This document shows, piece after piece, positions 14,612 to 21,498 of a stretch of 37,276 nt of DNA (position 1 is its first letter; each line of letters opens with the position of its first letter). The stretch lies in contig CAJUSH010000029.1 in the NCBI GenBank assembly GCA_910589045.1, forward strand, positions 1-37,276, read 5' to 3'. Origin of the DNA: an uncultured Eubacterium sp. (GTDB lineage: Bacteria > Bacillota_A > Clostridia > Lachnospirales > Lachnospiraceae). The position numbers and the translations under genes were made by a program. The notes under the pieces are model-generated. The model was not told where the DNA came from and made no database searches. It worked only from the letters and a program-made list of their open reading frames with translations.

Positions 14612-15462
14612 CAGATCGCTTTTCCGTCGCAGCCGCACACCCTCATGCGGTCCTTTACAAGTTTTGTCACGGCTTCCATGCCCACCTCACCCAGCTTTTT
14701 CGGGTCAAAGGTTTCCGGCTTTTCCTCCAGAAGCTTTTTGCCCGCATCGGTGTACGCCTTGCGAAGCTCCGTCGCAAAATTCACCTTGCAGATACCCCGC
14801 GCGACGCAGTCCGCTACGTCCTCGTCGGAAAGCCCCGACGCGCCGTGCAGCACAAGGGGAATGTCAACGGTCCTGCGGATCTCCGAGAGCCGCTCCTTGT
14901 CCAGCACCGGCGTCCCCACATAAAAGCCGTGGGCCGTCCCGATGGCTACCGCCAGGGAATCAATGCCGGTTCTTTCGGCAAACTCCTTCGCCTGTAACGG
15001 GTCCGTGTTCGTGTCGGCAACCGCCTCCAAATCATCCTCCTTGCCGCCCACCTTGCCAAGCTCCGCTTCCACCGGAATATGGTTCGGGTGCGCAACGGCT
15101 ACTACCCGGGCGCTCACGTCCACATTCCCTTCAAAGGAAAGCTTTGAGCCGTCGATCATCACCGAGGTATAGCCCTCCTTCACCGCCTGCACCGCCAGCT
15201 CAAAGCTGCTGCCGTGATCTAAATGCAGGCACACCGGAATGCTTGCGTCCCTCGCCTCGGCCGCCACCATCCCGACAAACATCGCAAGGCTTGCATACTT
15301 CACGGTGGAGGGCGTCGTCTGGATCATAACAGGCGCCTTTAGCTCCTCCGCCGCCCGTATGATCGCCTTCACCATCTCCATATTTTCGGCGTTAAACGCG
15401 CCCACCGCGTAGCCGCCCTTCTGTGCATCCAACAGCATTTGTTTTGAAGTAACCAATGGCAT
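14611..15462 (-). CDS. Class II ketose-bisphosphate aldolase (fructose/tagatose type)
   Basis: 283 residues from ATG 15462 with GGAGGAG upstream; in-frame upstream sequence to 15600 is promoter and operator. Catalytic Asp82 and zinc His83 (HLDHGSS), zinc His178 (GTAHGFYVG) and His206 (LVLHGASG), and the phosphate-binding GKVGGKEDD segment are intact. The reaction is reversible cleavage of a ketohexose 1,6-bisphosphate to DHAP and glyceraldehyde 3-phosphate, cytoplasmic, zinc dependent. It resembles both FbaA and GatY/KbaY. Being first in an operon with GatD-like and PfkB enzymes favours tagatose-bisphosphate or a dedicated catabolic aldolase over the housekeeping glycolytic enzyme, but the sequence does not settle the stereochemistry. 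Confidence 0.9.
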   Translation of the reverse strand: MPLVTSKQMLLDAQKGGYAVGAFNAENMEMVKAIIRAAEELKAPVMIQTTPSTVKYASLAMFVGMVAAEARDASIPVCLHLDHGSSFELAVQAVKEGYTSVMIDGSKLSFEGNVDVSARVVAVAHPNHIPVEAELGKVGGKEDDLEAVADTNTDPLQAKEFAERTGIDSLAVAIGTAHGFYVGTPVLDKERLSEIRRTVDIPLVLHGASGLSDEDVADCVARGICKVNFATELRKAYTDAGKKLLEEKPETFDPKKLGEVGMEAVTKLVKDRMRVCGCDGKAI

Positions 15463-15537
15463 TTCCTTCTCCTCCTTCATCTTGACTGTGCCCGTCACAG
15501 GCCGTAATATCCGCGGCAGGCTTTGCCGCGGTTCTGC

Positions 15538-15559
15538 AAAACCGAAACGTTTCGGTTTT
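15538..15559 (-). promoter_or_regulatory. LacI-type operator (22-bp perfect palindrome)
   Basis: The core is ACCGAAAC/GTTTCGGT, extended by AAA/TTT on both sides, with no mismatch. It starts about 6 bp downstream of the predicted transcription start, the classic place for a repressor roadblock. It differs from the catabolite-control cre consensus in the outer bases but a CcpA contribution cannot be excluded. Confidence 0.8.
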
Positions 15560-15571
15560 TTTGTTAAAACA

Positions 15572-15600
15572 ATCGTACAACACTTGCCGTCTCTTGTCAA
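15572..15600 (-). promoter_or_regulatory. Sigma-A promoter of the polyol/ketose operon
   Basis: The minus strand reads TTGACA - 17 bp - TACGAT, with a predicted start near 15565. The -10 lies inside an 11-bp sequence (15570-15580) that recurs inverted at 15634-15644. Confidence 0.8.
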
Positions 15601-15733
15601 AGGATTTTTCCTGTTTTTCGGAGATGGTGAATATTGTACGATTGAGGTGAATATTTTGTTATGCTTTCAGGCGCGCAAGCTCCCGGTCAGTCTGGACGCC
15701 CTGCAATTTCATTCCCGGCTTTATTGCCCCGGT

Positions 15734-17260
15734 TTACAGCTCCATCACGCCCGTTGCGATTTTTTCCCGGAAACGCACGTCATGCTCCACGAACAGCATG
15801 GTCGGGGAAACCTGCAGAATCAGCTTTTCGATCTGCATGCGCGAGAACACGTCAATGTAGTTGAGCGGCTCATCCCACACATACAGGTGCGCCGGTGTGA
15901 GCAGGCTCACCGCCAGCAGCAGCTTTTTCTTCTGCCCTTCCGAGTAATCCTCCACAGGCTTTAAAAACTGCACCCGCTCCATGTCAAGCTGCCGAAGCAC
16001 CGCGCAGAGCAGGCTTTCATCGAGCCGGCGCCTTTCGCAGAAATCCGAAAGGCTGCCCCGCAGCATGGATGTGTCCTGGCTGATATAGGAAATGACAAGC
16101 CCGGACGCCGCCTCAAGCACACCCGACTCCGTGACAGGCGCCGCTTCTCCCGCACAGCCTGCCCGCTGCAGAAGCATTTTTATGAGCGTGGATTTTCCGC
16201 AGCCGTTTGCGCCGTGCAGCGCAACCCGATCCCCCTGCTTCACCGAAAAGGTCAGTCCCGTCAGCAACGGTTCCGCGGCATCCCGGTACGCCACACCGTA
16301 ATCCCGGGCGCTCACAAGCACCTGCTTGTAATGCGATAGCGGCATCAGCTTTAAATCCACCGGCTGCTCCAAATCCACGAGCAGCCCCTCCTTCTCAGCG
16401 ATCTCACGGCTGAGCCGGTTTTTCAGATCCGTCACCCGGCTCTGCATTTTCTTCGTCTTTGCGCCGATGTAGGCCCGGGTGGCAATACAGCGGTCCGGCT
16501 CTTTTTTCGGATTAAAGCCGATCTTTGTCCGCTCGTTTTTATCCGCCCAGCGGTTCGCGCGCGCCGCCGCTTCCTTCAGCCTTCCGATCTCCTTCAAATG
16601 CTTCTCGTTTTCCGCCTGCGCAAACGCGTCTTTGCGCTCCTTGTTTTCCCACCAGACGGAAAAATTTCCCCGCAAAACCTCTATCGTCTTCCGATTTAAG
16701 ACGAGCACATGGTCGACACACGCATCCAGCAAATCCCGATCGTGGGACACGAGCAGAAAGCCCTTTTTTGATGCCAGGTACTGCTTCACGCACGCTCTGG
16801 CCTCCTCATCCAGATGATTGGTCGGCTCGTCGATGAGCAGAAAATCATTTTCCCCCGAAAAGAGCACCGCCAGCAATATTTTTGTGCGCTCCCCGGGGCT
16901 TAGCTCCCCGAAGGGACGGTACAATATTTCCGCGTCCTCATGCAGCCTGGAAAGCTCGCGGATTACCCGCCAGATCTCACAGCCGCATTTGAGCTCCTCC
17001 GCAAAATCCGCCGCAGGGCTTTTCATCTGCCGCTCCGTCACCGCATACGGAAAATAGTCAAAAACCTCCGATGCGGTGATGCTTCCCCCGTACTCATATT
17101 TTCCCATGAGCAGATTCAAAAAGGTCGTTTTTCCCTTGCCGTTTCTTCCCAAAAGACCCAGTCTCCAATCCGTATCGATCGAAAAGGAGCTGTTTTCGAA
17201 TATATTGTCGAAGCTTCCCTCGTAGCAGAAGGTCAGCCCGCTTACACTGATCTGTGACAT
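15734..17260 (-). CDS. ABC-F ribosome-protection protein, Lsa/Vga-like
   Basis: 508 residues from ATG 17260 with AAAGGAG at 8 nt; the ATG two codons earlier is too close to that site. There are two ABC domains without membrane segments. The first has GRNGKGKT, LSPGER and IDEPTNHLD with SHDRD; the second GANGCGKST, YSEGQKKK and WDEPLNYIDVFSR. They are joined by a basic linker (about 240-310) that would reach into the ribosome. The YSEGQ and WDEPLNYID variants are typical of Lsa-type proteins, which dislodge lincosamides, streptogramin A and pleuromutilins. Which drugs this one acts on cannot be told from sequence. An attenuator-like leader with a mini-ORF precedes it, in keeping with antibiotic-induced expression known for this family. 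Confidence 0.9.
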   Translation of the reverse strand: MSQISVSGLTFCYEGSFDNIFENSSFSIDTDWRLGLLGRNGKGKTTFLNLLMGKYEYGGSITASEVFDYFPYAVTERQMKSPAADFAEELKCGCEIWRVIRELSRLHEDAEILYRPFGELSPGERTKILLAVLFSGENDFLLIDEPTNHLDEEARACVKQYLASKKGFLLVSHDRDLLDACVDHVLVLNRKTIEVLRGNFSVWWENKERKDAFAQAENEKHLKEIGRLKEAAARANRWADKNERTKIGFNPKKEPDRCIATRAYIGAKTKKMQSRVTDLKNRLSREIAEKEGLLVDLEQPVDLKLMPLSHYKQVLVSARDYGVAYRDAAEPLLTGLTFSVKQGDRVALHGANGCGKSTLIKMLLQRAGCAGEAAPVTESGVLEAASGLVISYISQDTSMLRGSLSDFCERRRLDESLLCAVLRQLDMERVQFLKPVEDYSEGQKKKLLLAVSLLTPAHLYVWDEPLNYIDVFSRMQIEKLILQVSPTMLFVEHDVRFREKIATGVMEL

Positions 17261-17372
17261 ATGCATTTCTCCTTTCCGGCTCCCACTTTGACGCAGAACC
17301 GCGTCAAAAAACTCCGGCAGCGCAGCTTTTGCTTCGCGCATGAAGCTGCGCATCACTACCCGAAAGGCTTTT

Positions 17373-17433
17373 AAAAAAACGGGAACCCCCGCCGCCAGCA
17401 GCCTGGTTACATACGATAACCCTTCCCGTTTTT
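17373..17433 (-). terminator. Attenuator terminator in the ABC-F leader
   Basis: On the minus strand AAAAACGGGAA pairs perfectly with TTCCCGTTTTT, followed by further T, around a 37-nt loop holding a small GGTTA/TAACC hairpin. It lies 110 bp before the ATG of the ABC-F gene and downstream of its promoter, so it would stop transcription prematurely. The GGTTAT at the base of the loop is complementary to ATAACC just after the second arm of the upstream stem, giving a possible antiterminator. Confidence 0.75.
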
Positions 17434-17453
17434 GCACACAAAAAAGAGAGGTT

Positions 17454-17550
17454 ATGCGGACATAATCTACTTTTGGCGACACGAAACACAGCTATATGAA
17501 ATCATACACCGTAAAATCTTCATGCAATCAAAAGTAAATTATTTCCGCAT
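17454..17550 (-). promoter_or_regulatory. Long leader stem controlling the attenuator
   Basis: Two 22-nt arms (17529-17550 and 17454-17475) pair at 21 of 22 positions in RNA, counting one G-U, across a 53-nt loop. The first arm begins with the three-codon upstream ORF, so a stalled ribosome would hide it and free the second arm and its flank to open the terminator. Confidence 0.7.
17539..17550 (-). CDS. Three-codon leader ORF (Met-Arg-Lys-stop)
   Basis: ATG CGG AAA TAA, preceded by GAGGGGTGA at about 5-6 nt. It lies about 25 nt into the predicted mRNA and covers the start of the first arm of the leader stem. Very short leader ORFs act as drug sensors ahead of resistance genes. Assigned from ribosome site and position only. 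Confidence 0.55.
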   Translation of the reverse strand: MRK

Positions 17551-17570
17551 CTTTTCACCCCTCTCATTTC

Positions 17571-17888
17571 AACTGGAACCACTTTAACACAGGGGCGGCT
17601 GCGTTGTCAAGTCCCTGCGGAAAAATCACCGCAAAGAGTGCCGGAGCTACCACCATTACGGTCACGCTGAAATCGGGAAAGAAGGCATCCTGCAGGGTAA
17701 CCGTAACCGCGCCCAAAAAGACCACACCCAAAAAAGACAGCAGCGCGGGCGGCACCGTATACTGGACACCCGGCGGCTCCGTCTATCACAGCACAAAAAA
17801 CTGCCCGACACTGAGCCGCTCCAAAACCATTTACAGCGGCTCCGTATCGGACTGTCCCAAGCCAAGGGCATGTAAGGTCTGCTACTGA
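17571..17888 (+). pseudogene. C-terminal remnant of an Ig-like (Big_2) surface protein
   Basis: The frame carries the last part of a bacterial Ig-like domain (GKITAKSAG, then TTITVTLKSGKKASCRVTV), a Thr/Lys linker, and a C-terminal cysteine module (VYHSTKNCPTL, then ACKVCY) of the YHxxxCxxL...CxxC type seen at the end of clostridial secreted proteins. The expected signal peptide and earlier Ig repeats are missing. Upstream, homology fades at about 17571 where the ABC-F promoter on the other strand begins (17582-17610), and an in-frame stop lies at 17535. A TTG at 17604 could start a 94-codon ORF but lacks a convincing ribosome site. I read it as a truncated gene. The intact parent is not in the window. 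Confidence 0.6.
17582..17610 (-). promoter_or_regulatory. Promoter of the ABC-F leader
   Basis: The minus strand reads TTGACA - 17 bp - TTAAAG, start near 17575. The -35 is perfect and the -10 is moderate. It overlaps the Ig-like remnant encoded on the other strand. Confidence 0.65.
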
Positions 17889-17963
17889 TTATTGTCTGAT
17901 GCATTGATCGACCAACGCCGCGCCTCCCTTCGCCCTTTCATCTGCCCCGTACGCTCCTGGCCT

Positions 17964-20243
17964 CTATTTCATATACTGCTCCTCGTAGTCCGCAATCTGC
18001 ATCGGCCGGGCGAAAAAATAGCCCTGGAACAGATCGCAGCCGATCTCCTTGAGGAAATCCACATGGTCCTTTGTCTCCACGCCCTCGGTGATAACCGGCA
18101 TCCCAAGCTCCTTTGAAAGCGCCACCACCGTCCGCAGAATCGTCCGGCTGCGCTCCTCACAGTCGCTCTGGCGCAGAAATTCCATGTCGATCTTGAGCAA
18201 ATCCACACGGATATCCTTGAGCATGTTCAGCGACGAATAGCCGCTTCCGAAATCGTCCATCTCCACGAGAAAGCCCGCCTCCCGCAGCCGCCCGATAAGC
18301 TTGAGCTGCTTCGGAAGATCCGTCATCATCGCCGTCTCGGTGATCTCCAGCTTCAAATTTTTCGGCTGGATGCCGTAGCGGCACACGAGGGACGTAAACT
18401 CCTTAAACACATCCACAAAGAAAAAATCCTTCGGCGAAATATTGACCGAAATGTACCGGTCGCCAAAGCCCGCCGCCTTCCATTTTTGGAGCTGCCTGCA
18501 GGCCAGCTCCCAGATATGCAGATCGAGCTTGACGATCATGCCGTTGTGCTCAAAGGGCGGAATAAATGCGTCCGGCAGTAAAAGCCCCCTGGTGGGATGG
18601 TTCCAGCGCACCAGACCCTCGCCGCCCATACAGTCCCCGTCCGACGTGATCTGCGGCTGAATGTATAGCTCCAGCTCGCCCTGCGCGATGGCCTGATCCA
18701 GCCCTGCGGCCAGCTCCTGCTCCTGCAGCACGCTGCTGCGCAGCTTTTCGTCGTAATAGGCAACCTTTTTCCCGTAATCTCCCTTGATGGTGGCAATCGC
18801 CATCATCGCACGGTCACACATGACGGAAATCGGAAGCGATATATCGTCAATCTCGTAAACCCCGATATAGATTTTGAGGGGGTAGGAAACCTCGTCCGCA
18901 ACCTTCATGACCTCCGCCGACTGGTCGGCAAATTTCACCTCGCGGTAGTCCTTTTTTTTCATGAGAATCGCAAAGCGGTCATTGACAAGCCGCCCGTAAA
19001 TTTCACCACGCATGCTCTGACGGCGCAGTCCCTGCGCGATATCAATCAAAAGCTGGTCCGCCGCCTTCACGCCGAACACATCGTTGACCATCTTAAAGTT
19101 GCTCACATCGGAGCAGATCATCAGATATTTTTCGTCGGGATGCAGACGCAGTGCGCGCTCCGCCTGCTTAAAGAAATATTCCCGGTTATAAAGCCCCGTG
19201 AGGTAATCGTGGTTTGCCGCAAAGCGCTCCTTGAGCAGCGCCTCGATCTCCGCCGTGCGCTCCTGTACGTCTATGTAGGAGCCGACGAGCTTTCCCTTCT
19301 CATCCAGAAGCCTGCGGTAGCGCACCTTCAGGTACTGCTTTTCACCCGATGCTTCCTCCTTTGTCCAGTCGTAGATAAAATCCTCCTCGGGAAGCTGATA
19401 GTGCGCTCTGCACCATCGGTCAAATTCCCCCCAGAAGGTATCCACGTAGGACTCCTTTAGATCCAGCATCCCCTTTACACAGTCATTCGCGTAAATCGCC
19501 CGCCGATCCGCATCCAGAATAATCAGACCGTCCAGCATCGCGTCCACGGTCAGCCCCAGCGTCTTGCTCACGAGCGCCCGGGGCACAAATTCGATCGCAT
19601 AATAGTAGACCGCCATCGCCGCCACCGGAAAGCCAAGCACCGAAAAGTCCACCACCGTTCCCAGAACCAGATGAAGCCCGTCGAGCGCGATCACGGTACT
19701 TAGAATGAGCAAAATATTGACATACTTTGCACAGTACATGAGCGGCACATGAACCGACTTATGGATCAGGATGACAGCCATAACCGCCACCAGCACATAG
19801 CACCAGATGAGATGGATCTGAAACGGCTGCAGCGCATCGTATACCCAGTAAGCCCCATCCTCCCGCATCACAAGGCGCATGCGGTAGGCATGGTGAAACA
19901 GCGGGTTTAAAAGCATCTGAACCGTATCGACCCAGCAAACAGCTATGATGATATAAGGATTGATGTAGCGCGAGAGCCCAAAGGAGCCATATTCATCCGC
20001 AAACCGGACCAGCGCCGCAAGCAGCCAGTCCAACGACACAAAAAAGACGCCAAAGGCGATATCCGCCACGATCCCGCTTTGCGCCATAAGCTGAAGAATG
20101 CTCGATGCCACCGAAATACAGGCGATACCAAGCACCCACTTAATATTTTTTGTTATTTTTCTATCCTGACGAAATGCACGGACAATAAATCCGATCAGCG
20201 CCAGAAGCACCAGTCCGTAGGCAATTTCAAACCCTAGCTTCAT
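17964..20243 (-). CDS. Membrane c-di-GMP phosphodiesterase, 7TM-PAS-GGDEF(degenerate)-EAL
   Basis: 759 residues, ATG 20243 behind GGAGGGG. Residues about 1-215 contain seven hydrophobic segments of the type found at the N-terminus of some kinases. A PAS-like region follows (about 230-345), then a GGDEF domain (about 350-500) whose signature has become RLVNDRF, so it should not make c-di-GMP. The EAL domain (about 505-755) keeps its metal and catalytic residues: EGLVRW, SVNIS, LEITE, MDDFGSGYSSL, LLKIDM and ITEGVET. It should hydrolyse c-di-GMP at the membrane, with the GGDEF part perhaps a GTP sensor. This would favour motility, in line with the flagellar regulon at the left of the window. 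Single-gene transcript. Confidence 0.92.
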   Translation of the reverse strand: MKLGFEIAYGLVLLALIGFIVRAFRQDRKITKNIKWVLGIACISVASSILQLMAQSGIVADIAFGVFFVSLDWLLAALVRFADEYGSFGLSRYINPYIIIAVCWVDTVQMLLNPLFHHAYRMRLVMREDGAYWVYDALQPFQIHLIWCYVLVAVMAVILIHKSVHVPLMYCAKYVNILLILSTVIALDGLHLVLGTVVDFSVLGFPVAAMAVYYYAIEFVPRALVSKTLGLTVDAMLDGLIILDADRRAIYANDCVKGMLDLKESYVDTFWGEFDRWCRAHYQLPEEDFIYDWTKEEASGEKQYLKVRYRRLLDEKGKLVGSYIDVQERTAEIEALLKERFAANHDYLTGLYNREYFFKQAERALRLHPDEKYLMICSDVSNFKMVNDVFGVKAADQLLIDIAQGLRRQSMRGEIYGRLVNDRFAILMKKKDYREVKFADQSAEVMKVADEVSYPLKIYIGVYEIDDISLPISVMCDRAMMAIATIKGDYGKKVAYYDEKLRSSVLQEQELAAGLDQAIAQGELELYIQPQITSDGDCMGGEGLVRWNHPTRGLLLPDAFIPPFEHNGMIVKLDLHIWELACRQLQKWKAAGFGDRYISVNISPKDFFFVDVFKEFTSLVCRYGIQPKNLKLEITETAMMTDLPKQLKLIGRLREAGFLVEMDDFGSGYSSLNMLKDIRVDLLKIDMEFLRQSDCEERSRTILRTVVALSKELGMPVITEGVETKDHVDFLKEIGCDLFQGYFFARPMQIADYEEQYMK

Positions 20244-20390
20244 CTTCCCCTCCTTAATAAAAAACGGGGTTTTTACATGTTTGGCCTAACTCCGCCAAAA
20301 TAGCCGGCTGCCGCGCCGCATTCGCCAGATGCCCGTGCAGGCACGCCGCCTGGTTCATTGCCCGCGAAAATCAGCCCACGCCTGTTTTTT
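20244..20390 (-). other. Long structured leader of the EAL gene
   Basis: About 140 nt of 5' UTR with nested pairing: CCAG/CTGG enclosing CAGGC/GCCTG, then TTGGC/GCCAA. CCCC just upstream can pair with the GGGG of the ribosome site. It does not show the GGGCAAACC and GGUAGCGGGGUUACC blocks of the GEMM-I c-di-GMP riboswitch. A regulatory RNA is possible but unproven. Confidence 0.35.
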
Positions 20391-20419
20391 ATTTTAGCAG
20401 AAAACCCGGGGGTTGTCCA
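20391..20419 (-). promoter_or_regulatory. Promoter of the EAL gene
   Basis: The minus strand reads TGGACA - 17 bp - TAAAAT with a TGC extension before the -10. Predicted start near 20385. Confidence 0.65.
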
Positions 20420-20428
20420 GATTGCCGT

Positions 20429-21415
20429 TTACATCCGGTAAGGCTTTCCGTTTTTCATACGGGGCACAAAGCCCGCCCCCTCATCCCATTCCCGGCACAT
20501 GCCGGCGATGGAATCCCAGGAAAAGCCAACGTTCTGATCCTGATTGTTGCGGCAGCGCTCGACACCGGAATTACAGTCAATCACGGAAAAATGATAGCCC
20601 TGCTTCATACACTCCTCCATGAGATCATAGGCCATGCCGTTGTCGTAGAGATGGTAAAAGTAATCCTTGTACGCCGCGTAAGCATCGCCCGGAAGCAGTC
20701 TCTCCATCGCGTCCCAGTTGTACTCGGTCAGATGCAGCTCAATCAGATCCAGATGGTCAAGCCCCAGTTCCTCCAGACGGGGAAGCCGCTCCATAATCGC
20801 ATCCCGGTTCGGCGGATAGGCAGGCTCCTCCACGGTCACGATCATCCCGCGCTTCTTCGCTGCGCACATGTGACCGTATACCTTGTCGGAAAAATCGCTC
20901 GCCGACCAGTGAAAGCGCACCTCCTGCACGCCGATACGCTGCAGACGCTCCAGCATCGCATCGTCCGCCAGAATCCCGTTCGTGTAAACAAATGTGTATG
21001 GATTGATATTTTTCTTGCGAATCAGCGGCATAATCTGCGCGGCATAGCGCTCAAACATATCGATATATAAAAGTGTTTCCCCGGACGAGCACAGCGAAAC
21101 GATGGCCGGGCGGTAGTTCTCAAACTCCGTAAGCTTGTATGCCGTAAATTCAAGCTCCTTTCGCTCCTGCTCCTCGCTCAGCAAAATCTCCTCCCGCGTC
21201 GGATTGTAATAGCAGTACGGACAGTGGCACATGCACTGCGTCCCGTGGAACAGATTGACGGACTGCTCTCCGGAAAAGCAGTCCCGACAGCCGAAAGAAA
21301 TTTTCCCGTAGTGAAAGCAGTGCCCGTTTCCGTGCAGCTGCGCCCCCATCGCCAGCAATTCCTTCTGACGGTTAAATTTTTTTTCCAGTATTTCCTGATA
21401 AGTTGCAACTCTCAT
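20429..21415 (-). CDS. Radical SAM protein downstream of nrdD
   Basis: 328 residues from ATG 21415 with AGGAG at 4 nt. The cluster motif CX3CX2C is at Cys61, Cys65 and Cys68 (CMCHCPYC), with extra cysteines at 43, 46 and 63. It is followed by a SAM-binding glutamate region (SLCSSGETLL) and a TIM-barrel-like body. It is much longer than the usual NrdG activase (about 150-230 residues), and the cysteines lie deeper from the N-terminus. Being 84 bp after nrdD in the same direction, it may activate the reductase, or it may be an unrelated enzyme sharing the transcript. I do not recognise the subfamily. Confidence 0.82.
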   Translation of the reverse strand: MRVATYQEILEKKFNRQKELLAMGAQLHGNGHCFHYGKISFGCRDCFSGEQSVNLFHGTQCMCHCPYCYYNPTREEILLSEEQERKELEFTAYKLTEFENYRPAIVSLCSSGETLLYIDMFERYAAQIMPLIRKKNINPYTFVYTNGILADDAMLERLQRIGVQEVRFHWSASDFSDKVYGHMCAAKKRGMIVTVEEPAYPPNRDAIMERLPRLEELGLDHLDLIELHLTEYNWDAMERLLPGDAYAAYKDYFYHLYDNGMAYDLMEECMKQGYHFSVIDCNSGVERCRNNQDQNVGFSWDSIAGMCREWDEGAGFVPRMKNGKPYRM

Positions 21416-21498
21416 AAAGCTCCTGTATATACGCTCCCTCCGTATTCGATTTTGTCCGGCTCTCTTCTCCCGCGGCAGCTGCCGCAAACATCGGCGCG

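Noticed and set aside
15570..15644. Divergent plus-strand promoter at the inverted TACGAT copy (15637-15642)
   Set aside because: No acceptable -35 at 16-18 bp and no plus-strand gene follows.
17604..17888. Functional 94-residue protein starting at TTG 17604
   Set aside because: Ribosome site is poor and the product would start in the middle of an Ig-like domain; a truncated remnant explains it better.
20244..20390. GEMM-type c-di-GMP riboswitch ahead of the EAL gene
   Set aside because: The conserved blocks of GEMM-I are not present; kept only as an unassigned structured leader.
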